Shown piece after piece: positions 58,486 to 64,000 of a DNA stretch of 64,000 bases. The notes below the pieces were generated by a model. That model searched no databases. It saw only the letters and a program-made list of their open reading frames with translations, and was not told the origin of the DNA. This DNA comes from Pseudomonas taiwanensis. GTDB taxonomy: Bacteria; Pseudomonadota; Gammaproteobacteria; Pseudomonadales; Pseudomonadaceae. Within the stretch, counting starts at the first letter, position 1. Every line of letters begins with the position of its first letter. The stretch covers positions 224,612-288,611 of the forward strand of contig NZ_QJRF01000074.1 in NCBI RefSeq assembly GCF_013393345.1, read 5' to 3'. The translations under genes were made by a program, and so were the position numbers.

Positions 58486-58540
58486 GCGAGGGCGGGCAGC
58501 TCGGACGTTTCGCTGATAACAACAACAAGGAGACAACTCG

Positions 58541-59929
58541 ATGGAAGGTTCCGCAATGCGCCGTGGTTTGAGTGCGCGGCATATTCGATTCATCGCACTG
58601 GGCTCGGCCATCGGCACGGGGTTGTTCTACGGCTCGGCGGCAGCCATCCAGTGGGCAGGGCCTTCGGTGCTATTGGCCTACCTGATTGGCGGCCTTGTGG
58701 TTTACCTGGTGATGCGTTCCCTGGGGGAAATGGCAGTGCGCTCGCCGGTGGCAGGCTCCTTCGGTCAGTACGCAAGCTGGTACCTGGGACGCTACGCGGG
58801 GTTTCTCACCGGCTGGACCTTCGCTTTCGCCATAGCGATGGTCTGTCTGGCTGATGTCACGGCCTTCGGCATTTATATGGGGCTGTGGTTTCCCGATACG
58901 CCGCGCTGGATCTGGGTATTGGGCATTGTCTGTTTCATCGCAGCGCTGAACCTGTGCAACGTGCGGGTGTTTGGCGAGCTGGAGTTCTGCCTGTCGCTGA
59001 TCAAGGTACTGGCCATTGTCGCCATGATCACGGCCGGGCTGGCCGTGCTGCTGATGGGCATCCGGCTGGGCGATGGTTCGGGCGGGGAGCCGACGCTCAG
59101 CAACCTCTGGGCCCATGGCGGGTTCTTCCCCAATGGCGTCGAGGGCATGGTGGCGTCCTTCACGATCGTGATGTTCGCCTTCAGCGGTATCGAAGTGATT
59201 GGCCTCACGGCGGGAGAAGCGAAGGACCCGCAACGGATGATCCCCAAAGCCATCAATTCGGTGCCGTTACGCATCCTTCTGTTCTACGCGCTGACGTTGC
59301 TGGTGCTGATGGCTCTCTATCCCTGGCCGAAGATCGGTAGCCAGGGCAGTCCCTTCGTTCAGATTTTCAGTGGGCTTGGAATCGAGTCGGCCGCCAGCAT
59401 TCTCAACCTGGTGGTGATTTCGGCAGTGGTATCGGCGATCAACAGCGACATCTTCTGCACGGGTCGGATGCTCTACGGCATGGCTGAGATCGGCCATGCG
59501 CCTGCAGCGTTCGGGCGTTTGTCTCGCCATGGCGTGCCCTGGATGACCGTGGTGGTCATCGCCGTCGCGCTGCTGTTGGGCGTGTTGCTCAACTATCTGA
59601 TGCCGAATGAGCTGTTCCTGACATTCGCATCGCTGGTGACGTTCGCCGGGGTGTGGGTATGGCTGATGATCCTGCTCTCCCAGGTGGCGATGCGTCGGAG
59701 CCTTGGCGAGGTGGAGGTCGCGAAGCTGCACTTCCGGGTACCGTTCTGGCCTTACGGGCAGTACTTCGCCATCGCCTTCATGGTGTTCATGTTCGTGGTT
59801 CTGGGCATCTTCCCGGAAACGCGAGTGGCGCTCTATGTCGGCGCCGTCTGGCTGGTTCTGCTCTCGCTTGCCTACTGGCGTTGGGTGCGGCCAAAGGAGG
59901 TTGATTCACGTGCGCTTGAGTTGCCCTGA
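58541..59929 (+). CDS. APC-family amino acid permease
   Basis: A 462-aa inner-membrane transporter with about 12 transmembrane helices. [20 protein letters not shown] is the unwound TM1 substrate-binding motif, and [20 protein letters not shown] is the typical second signature of the ProY/GabP/AnsP group. [20 protein letters not shown] marks TM6. Ribosome site AAGGAGA. 55 bases after the ALDH gene. The amino acid carried is not determinable. Confidence 0.92.
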   Translation: MEGSAMRRGLSARHIRFIALGSAIGTGLFYGSAAAIQWAGPSVLLAYLIGGLVVYLVMRSLGEMAVRSPVAGSFGQYASWYLGRYAGFLTGWTFAFAIAMVCLADVTAFGIYMGLWFPDTPRWIWVLGIVCFIAALNLCNVRVFGELEFCLSLIKVLAIVAMITAGLAVLLMGIRLGDGSGGEPTLSNLWAHGGFFPNGVEGMVASFTIVMFAFSGIEVIGLTAGEAKDPQRMIPKAINSVPLRILLFYALTLLVLMALYPWPKIGSQGSPFVQIFSGLGIESAASILNLVVISAVVSAINSDIFCTGRMLYGMAEIGHAPAAFGRLSRHGVPWMTVVVIAVALLLGVLLNYLMPNELFLTFASLVTFAGVWVWLMILLSQVAMRRSLGEVEVAKLHFRVPFWPYGQYFAIAFMVFMFVVLGIFPETRVALYVGAVWLVLLSLAYWRWVRPKEVDSRALELP

Positions 59930-59993
59930 CTGAGATGACGGCCCTTCGTGGCCCTGTCGAAGCGCATTACCTTGGGAAAGAAAGGAGTCCTGC

Positions 59994-60824
59994 ATGACGC
60001 GGCACAGTTATGAGTTCGAGCTTCCTCAATCGACGGTCGAGGCGTTCCAGCGCGACGGTGCGGTTTGCATCCGCCAGCTGTTTACGGCCGATGAAGTGGC
60101 GCTGCTGGAGCGAGGTATCGAAATCAACCTCGCCTCACCCAGCGACAGGGCCAAGGTGGCCAGCAGTCCCGATGACCCGGGCTGGTTCTTCGAGGACTTC
60201 TGCAACTGGCGAGAGATAGAGGAGTACCGGCGCTTCATTTTTGAGAGTCGCGTGGGATCGGTAGCGGCGCAGTTGATGGGAGGTGGCGGAGCGCGTCTGT
60301 ACCACGATCACTTGCTGGTGAAGGAGCCCAATACCCGTCAACGCACGCCGTGGCACCAGGACCAGCCGTACTACAACGTGGACGGCAAGCAGAACTGCAG
60401 CATGTGGATGCCGGTGGATCCGGTGGCGCGGGAGTCGACGCTGGAGTTTGTCGCCGGTTCGCATCTAGGGCCCTGGCTCATGCCGCGGAGTTTCCTGGAC
60501 AACCAGGCCAAATGGTTCCCGGAAGGCACTCTGGCGGACTTGCCGGATATAGAAGCGGATCGAGGGAGGTGGAACATCCTGGGCTGGGAACTGGAGCCGG
60601 GAGATGCGGTGTTCTTTCATATGTTGACCCTGCACGCCTCTGGCGGGGTGGGCGGGCAACGGCGTCGGCGGGCGTTCTCCCTGCGCTTCCTCGGCGATGA
60701 CATGCGCCACGCACCGCGTGCCTGGAAAACCTCGCCAGAGTTTCCCGGGCTGGTCGACCAACTCGCGGACGGATCGCCGCTGAACCACCCCTTGTTCCCG
60801 GTGCTCTGGCCCAGGGTGGTGTGA
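59994..60824 (+). CDS. PhyH-family Fe(II)/2-oxoglutarate dioxygenase
   Basis: A 276-aa hydroxylase of the phytanoyl-CoA dioxygenase family. The iron triad is visible: TPWHQDQPYY (His, Asp) at about residue 121 and MLTLHASGG (His) near 214, with RRRAFSLRF giving the 2-oxoglutarate Arg. Such enzymes hydroxylate small metabolites, including amino acid derivatives and phosphonates. AAAGGAG precedes the ATG. With an amino-acid permease just upstream, an amino acid or its derivative is a reasonable substrate, but this is inference. Confidence 0.87.
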   Translation: MTRHSYEFELPQSTVEAFQRDGAVCIRQLFTADEVALLERGIEINLASPSDRAKVASSPDDPGWFFEDFCNWREIEEYRRFIFESRVGSVAAQLMGGGGARLYHDHLLVKEPNTRQRTPWHQDQPYYNVDGKQNCSMWMPVDPVARESTLEFVAGSHLGPWLMPRSFLDNQAKWFPEGTLADLPDIEADRGRWNILGWELEPGDAVFFHMLTLHASGGVGGQRRRRAFSLRFLGDDMRHAPRAWKTSPEFPGLVDQLADGSPLNHPLFPVLWPRVV

Positions 60825-60837
60825 CGGGTGGGTTCTT

Positions 60838-60880
60838 TACGCCGCCTGTGGTCACGTCGTTGTTTCCGGCAGGCGGCGTA
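60838..60880. terminator. Inverted repeat after the PhyH gene
   Basis: TACGCCGCCTG and CAGGCGGCGTA form an 11-bp perfect inverted repeat around a 21-base loop, 14 bases after the stop. It may act as terminator or belongs to a repeat: AGGCGGCGTATCGTGAAA recurs at 62966-62983. Confidence 0.5.
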
Positions 60881-60896
60881 TCGTGAAAGACAGACT

Positions 60897-60948
60897 CCAT
60901 TTCAGAGAAAGGCCGGTTCAGAAATGAACCGGCCTTTTTTCGTATGCG
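60897..60948 (+). repeat. Direct repeat copy C (attR-like terminator copy)
   Basis: Matches copy A (36589-36641) from the CCA of the tRNA end through the GGCCGGTTC/GAACCGGCC hairpin to CGTATGCG, with one deleted and one added base. It lacks the tRNA bases before CCA. Like copy A, but unlike copy B, it continues CGTATGCG. It is the last island-side signature before the core-like region and a terminator for the PhyH gene. Confidence 0.7.
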
Positions 60949-60954
60949 TTCGAC

Positions 60955-60980
60955 AAAAGAAGCCCGGCATATAGCCGGGC
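60955..60980 (-). terminator. Terminator of the repetitive protein gene
   Basis: On the - strand: GCCCGG-CTATATG-CCGGGC followed by TTCTTTTG, 51 bases after the stop of the N/Q/G/P-rich protein gene. Confidence 0.75.
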
Positions 60981-61030
60981 CTCAGGTGGGCGAAGTGTTT
61001 ACTCAGACATGCTGAGGTTTCGCTCGGTTT

Positions 61031-61303
61031 TTAGGGCCGTCCGCCGCCCTTGTTCGGGTTGTTCCAATCGTCAGGCCTGTCTTCGGTTGAAGGGTTGCGC
61101 GGCTGCTGCCGTTGCGGATCGTTGGGGTTCTGGGTTTGACCGCCCTGGCGTCCAGGGTCCTGACCTTGGCCTCCCTGGCCACCTTGACCCGGCATACGAC
61201 CAGGGTTCTGTGGATTCTGGTTCGGGTTTTGCCCCTGGCCGCCTTGCCCGCCTTGTTCCTGACCTTGGCCAGGCTTCTGGTTTGGATTTTGGTTCGGGTT
61301 CAT
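61031..61303 (-). CDS. Low-complexity N/Q/G/P-rich repeat protein
   Basis: A 90-aa protein made almost only of Asn, Gln, Gly and Pro: repeats of NPNQ, GGQGGQGQ and NPQNPGRMPG, ending KGGGRP. GAGG lies seven bases before the ATG and a terminator follows, which supports expression. It is predicted disordered, without signal peptide or membrane helix. Similar proteins occur in other pseudomonads, function unknown. Confidence 0.75.
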   Translation of the reverse strand: MNPNQNPNQKPGQGQEQGGQGGQGQNPNQNPQNPGRMPGQGGQGGQGQDPGRQGGQTQNPNDPQRQQPRNPSTEDRPDDWNNPNKGGGRP

Positions 61304-61916
61304 ATATCACCTCGAGGGAGGCCGCATGTGGCCTCAACCGTTCGAGGCAGGAGCATCCAGAGACGTTCAACCTTTCGGTCAGAGTGTTGATTGCCTCATG
61401 TTTCCCTTCGATCCATGCCGGCGAGTTCAGAGGTGGCATGGAGCTAGGTCGCGACGGCCGGCCTCGAACTATGCAGATGTGTTGGCGGCGATGGCGCAGG
61501 AGAGGCGCGTGGTTCAGATGAGGGGCTCAAATGACGAACCGCAGCGATCATTGAGATGCGCTGCGGTCCGGAGAGGCAGTGGTCAGTGAGCTGTGGCAGG
61601 GGCCCCAGACCGAGTCTGATGATTCCAGCAGTGAACTTCGCTGATCGCTGCCTCACACTTATTCCGAGTACTCCAGTTGCTAAATCGTTCAAGGCCATTT
61701 GTCGTGAATCTCGCACGTGGACACTCTGGCGAGAGGTCAACACATTGGTCGCGTCCGGGCCCACGCGGCTAGTTCAGATTCGTCATCGCCTCGTGCAAAC
61801 GGCAGGTGAGCGAGGTCGCGCACAAAGAAGAAGTAAGCTTGCTCCTTGCCGCATGGGCCTGCCTTCTTGTGGAGCCTCGACCAGTCAGGGTCATGGTCGT
61901 CTGGTTCTCGCACCGC
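61304..61916. other. Gap without a convincing gene
   Basis: About 610 bases between the repeat-protein promoter side and the next gene's end. Several short frames exist on both strands, but none has a ribosome site or a protein-like pattern. I see no tRNA, hairpin terminator or repeat that can be supported. Confidence 0.5.
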
Positions 61917-62573
61917 TCACTGTCCCACAATCTCCCGATACCGCTTCTGGTACTCCTCGTAGTTCAGCCTTTCGCGGTTAAGCTGCTCCAGCTGTTGCTG
62001 CTTTCCTTGCTCATGGCTCGTCGCAAATTGGGCGGCTGGGGCGGGTGGAGGGGCGCTTGGAGAGGTTTCGTGGGGGCGGATTTCATCGAACATGCGCTTG
62101 GCTAGCGCCTGAACCTGCTCATTAGTCATTGCGGTGGAAATGCTTTCCCAGGAAGAAGCATTGGTGTTGTAGCTGCGCTCGCCGTATTCCTTGGCGGTCT
62201 GCGCATCGAGGTAGATGACTCGCGCATCCACCCAGGCGTCCTCGTCGCTCTCGGGGTCGGAGACATAGAGGAAGTCGTCCACTTTGATTATCAGGAGCAA
62301 GCCCGGCGTAGACGTGGTGGTAATGGGGCCAACCTGTTCGGTCACGGAGTACCCGTAAGAGGACGCTTCCTTCTCGATGGCGGTACGCCAAGAGTCTTTA
62401 AACCGATCCCAGTGGGCATTCCTGAACACCTGGTTGCCCGCTTTGAAATTGACGATCAATTGCGTACGCGAGTCAGTGGGAACCGCAAGTGGCGCAGTAG
62501 GCAGGTCCTCCGGTGCGTCGGTCGCACAGCCAGTGATCAGCACAGCAGTGAGGAAAAGCAGAGTAGCGCGCAT
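61917..62573 (-). CDS. Putative lipoprotein (DUF4136/DUF4410-like)
   Basis: A 218-aa protein with a lipoprotein signal: MRATLLFLTAVLITGC, lipobox LITGC with Cys16. The following domain, QLIVNFKAGNQVFRNAHWDR with a beta-rich middle (LLLIIKVDDFLYVSDPESDE, VDARVIYLDAQTAKEYGERS), resembles DUF4136/4410-type periplasmic lipoproteins. The C-terminus is Pro/Ala- and Gln-rich and may be a coiled coil (EQLNRERLNYEEYQKRYREI). The function is unknown. Confidence 0.7.
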   Translation of the reverse strand: MRATLLFLTAVLITGCATDAPEDLPTAPLAVPTDSRTQLIVNFKAGNQVFRNAHWDRFKDSWRTAIEKEASSYGYSVTEQVGPITTTSTPGLLLIIKVDDFLYVSDPESDEDAWVDARVIYLDAQTAKEYGERSYNTNASSWESISTAMTNEQVQALAKRMFDEIRPHETSPSAPPPAPAAQFATSHEQGKQQQLEQLNRERLNYEEYQKRYREIVGQ

Positions 62574-63010
62574 AGCGATGTCCTAGGCGGTATTGGCTTA
62601 ACCCTTTCGGGCATTCCAGATCCGCAACCCTCTGGCGTGAATATCACGCCCTCGATCTTGGCGGTCTGGTTCTCGTACCTGTCGTTGTCAGAGATTAGCT
62701 TGAAGTGGCCCGCATTTGGGGGCCTGGCTGCGCTTGATGAACAGGTGATTCAACCACGTCAACACGTGCAGCTGAACGCCTTGAAAATCACATGGTTGTT
62801 CTCTTGGCGTGGGCTCTTGGACTTGCCCTTATGATTCGTTGAACGGTCTGCTGCGTGATGGCTGCCTCCCGTGCCAGCTTCCCCTTGCTCCCTTCAACCG
62901 CTTCATCTCGGCTTCGGTCCGTTCGCCAATCTTCATGCTGTTGTTATCGCCTTGTCGTTTCCTGTAGGCGGCGTATCGTGAAAAGTACACTCCTGTATGG
63001 AGGTGCTCCT
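62574..63010. other. Degenerate reading frames, possible mobile-gene debris
   Basis: No intact gene. On the - strand two protein-like stretches are seen: MKIGERTEAEMKRLKG (from about 62936), continuing in another frame as KLAREAAITQQTVQRII, and AKIEGVIFTPEGCGSGMPER near 62630. Frame changes and stops separate them. They look like remains of a short regulatory or mobile-element gene, not assignable. Confidence 0.4.
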
Positions 63011-63376
63011 ATGTTCCAGGTAATGCGAAATGGCGAGAACCGCGTAGACGTCGACTTTGCGGGAAAACTCGATAGCGATGACATGCGCGCTGCGATCAAT
63101 CAGTTGTCGCAGCAGTCCGAAGGCATCGCCCACGGCCGAATGCTCTATCGGATAGGCAAATTCGATATGCCGACGCTTGGCGCCATGGCCGTTGAGGTCT
63201 CTCACATTCCACAGCTGTTCAAGGTGGTCCGCCGATTTGATCGCATGGCGGTGGTGGCCGACACGGGATGGGTGAGGAAGGTGAGCGAGGTTGAGGGGGC
63301 GCTGATTCCGGGATTGACGATTAAGGCTTTCGGTTCGCAACAAGCGGCGGAAGCTGAAGCCTGGTTGCAGCGCTGA
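63011..63376 (+). CDS. STAS/SpoIIAA-like domain protein
   Basis: A 121-aa protein of the SpoIIAA-like (STAS_2) family: RVDVDFAGKLDSDDMRAAIN, then LYRIGKFDMPTLGAMAVEVS and FDRMAVVADTGWVRKVSEVE, GLTIKAFGSQQAAEAEAWLQ near the end. These are small cytoplasmic proteins related to anti-sigma antagonists and Sec14-like lipid-binding folds. GGAGGTG precedes the ATG. It is alone in its transcript, with a terminator after it. Confidence 0.88.
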   Translation: MFQVMRNGENRVDVDFAGKLDSDDMRAAINQLSQQSEGIAHGRMLYRIGKFDMPTLGAMAVEVSHIPQLFKVVRRFDRMAVVADTGWVRKVSEVEGALIPGLTIKAFGSQQAAEAEAWLQR

Positions 63377-63397
63377 AGCCTTCGGAGACCCATCGCT

Positions 63398-63424
63398 AGC
63401 GCCGCCTTCGGGCGGCGCTTCTAT
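63398..63424 (+). terminator. Terminator of the STAS gene
   Basis: Stem AGCGCCGCC-TTCG-GGCGGCGCT with a UUCG-type tetraloop and TTCTATTT after it, 22 bases past the stop. Confidence 0.85.
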
Positions 63425-63489
63425 TTATAGAGGGGGAGGGTGGTACTGCGGCTTTCCCGTCGAAATGGCGAAAAGGTTTCAATTAAGTG

Positions 63490-63517
63490 TTGACGGCAGA
63501 TTCTGCATCCCTATAAT
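63490..63517 (+). promoter_or_regulatory. rRNA operon promoter P1
   Basis: TTGACG (63490), 16-base spacer, TATAAT (63512), followed by GCGCCCC. It is the most upstream of three tandem promoters before the 16S gene. Confidence 0.75.
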
Positions 63518-63646
63518 GCGCCCCAATTCCGGCGCAGTCGCCAAGCAAAACTCCTTGTAAATCAATGAGTTGAATGTTTGGGGAGGGTGCTGGAGGGTTC
63601 CGCTTCGAGAAGTTCGCCGCTGGCGAATGAGGCTGAACAGGAGGTG

Positions 63647-63674
63647 TTGACAGTGAGTTTGAACGCTGTAGAAT
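63647..63674 (+). promoter_or_regulatory. rRNA operon promoter P2
   Basis: TTGACA (63647), 16-base spacer, TAGAAT (63669), discriminator GCGCCTCCC. Same pattern as the tRNA-Val promoter. Confidence 0.85.
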
Positions 63675-63753
63675 GCGCCTCCCGCTGACGAGAAGAGTGA
63701 ATCGGATCGGAAGCGCAAGCGGTTGAGTAGAAAAGAGATTTTCGAAAAACAGC

Positions 63754-63781
63754 TTGACAGTAAGAAGGGCTGCTGTAGAAT
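63754..63781 (+). promoter_or_regulatory. rRNA operon promoter P3
   Basis: TTGACA (63754), 16-base spacer, TAGAAT (63776), discriminator GCGCGGCC. It is nearest to the 16S gene, about 195 bases upstream of it. Confidence 0.85.
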
Positions 63782-63818
63782 GCGCGGCCTCGGTTGAGAC
63801 GAAAGACTTGATCGAAAC

Positions 63819-63830
63819 GCTCTTTAACAA
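63819..63830 (+). promoter_or_regulatory. boxA-type antitermination site
   Basis: GCTCTTTAACAA matches the rRNA boxA bound by NusB/NusE in enterics and lies in the leader, downstream of P3. Confidence 0.8.
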
Positions 63831-63976
63831 CTGAATCAAGCAATTCGTGTGGGTGCTTGTGAGGTAAGACTGGTAGTCAACTGATTATCAGCATCACAAG
63901 TAACACTCGTGAATTCGAGAGTTTATTTGCGATTGCTGAGCCAAGTTTAGGGTTTTCTCAAAACCCAAGCAGTATT

Positions 63977-64000
63977 GAACTGAAGAGTTTGATCATGGCT
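63977..64000 (+). rRNA. 16S rRNA, 5' end
   Basis: The window ends inside the gene. GAACTGAAGAGTTTGATCAT followed by GGCT is the standard 5' end of 16S rRNA. Only 24 bases are visible. Confidence 0.95.

Noticed and set aside
36598..60900. Prophage
   Set aside because: No capsid, terminase, tail, lysis or integrase genes could be found. The gene content is that of a defence/accessory island.
61326..61589. Small + strand frame in the 61.3-61.9 kb gap
   Set aside because: No ribosome site, no recognisable pattern and it overlaps other equally weak frames.

Overview
The window is a piece of a Pseudomonas chromosome, most like the P. aeruginosa lineage. The evidence is the order of the core genes: cysI with its DUF934 partner, an RlmN-like methyltransferase, metH, cti and nfuA; then thrS-infC-rpmI-rplT-pheS-pheT-ihfA-merR; the high G+C of these core genes; REP-type intergenic palindromes; and the last 24 bases, which are the 5' end of a 16S rRNA gene.

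Layout. 0-8 kb: start of an SCP2-like gene, a histidine phosphatase, the SohB protease, a periplasmic nitrate reductase operon (napE, napD, napA, napB, napC, no napF), then an alpha/beta hydrolase and a TetR regulator divergently placed around a triple-half-site operator. 8-28.5 kb: ordinary core genes (sulfite reductase, substrate-binding protein, RlmN-like enzyme, MetH, Cti, NfuA, GlxA-type regulator, topoisomerase IB, DUF421 protein, a C39-like lipoprotein without its catalytic residues, a PuuB-like oxidase). 28.7-36.6 kb: tRNA-Val, the translation gene block with a MITE-like repeat between pheS and pheT, and tRNA-Pro.

36.6-61 kb is accessory DNA placed directly behind tRNA-Pro(GGG). A 53-bp direct repeat covering the tRNA 3' end and its terminator recurs at 37.9 kb, and a shorter copy lies at 60.9 kb, so this looks like one or two nested integrative islands; no integrase is present. 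It holds a DUF429 gene, an IS1182-type transposase remnant, and a five-gene + strand operon: NERD-nuclease/SF1 helicase, DrmA-like SF2 helicase, DrmB-like DUF1998 protein, a second SF1 helicase and an unrecognised 584-aa protein. This resembles a DISARM-related defence system without DrmC and without its own methyltransferase; it is the best candidate for an undescribed system here. Facing it on the - strand is a restriction-modification operon: ribbon-helix-helix regulator, m5C methyltransferase, McrB-like GTPase/ATPase, DUF2357 PD-(D/E)XK nuclease and Vsr mismatch endonuclease, probably controlled from a repeated TATGCAT operator.

Beyond these lie a tandemly duplicated XRE regulator (one copy broken), a LuxR-type regulator with an 18-bp perfect palindrome upstream, wreckage of a YhfG-Fic toxin-antitoxin locus, and a metabolic cluster (an aldehyde-dehydrogenase homologue lacking both catalytic residues, an amino-acid permease, a PhyH-type dioxygenase). 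61-64 kb has a repetitive N/Q/G/P-rich protein, a lipoprotein, a STAS protein and the three-promoter leader of an rRNA operon.
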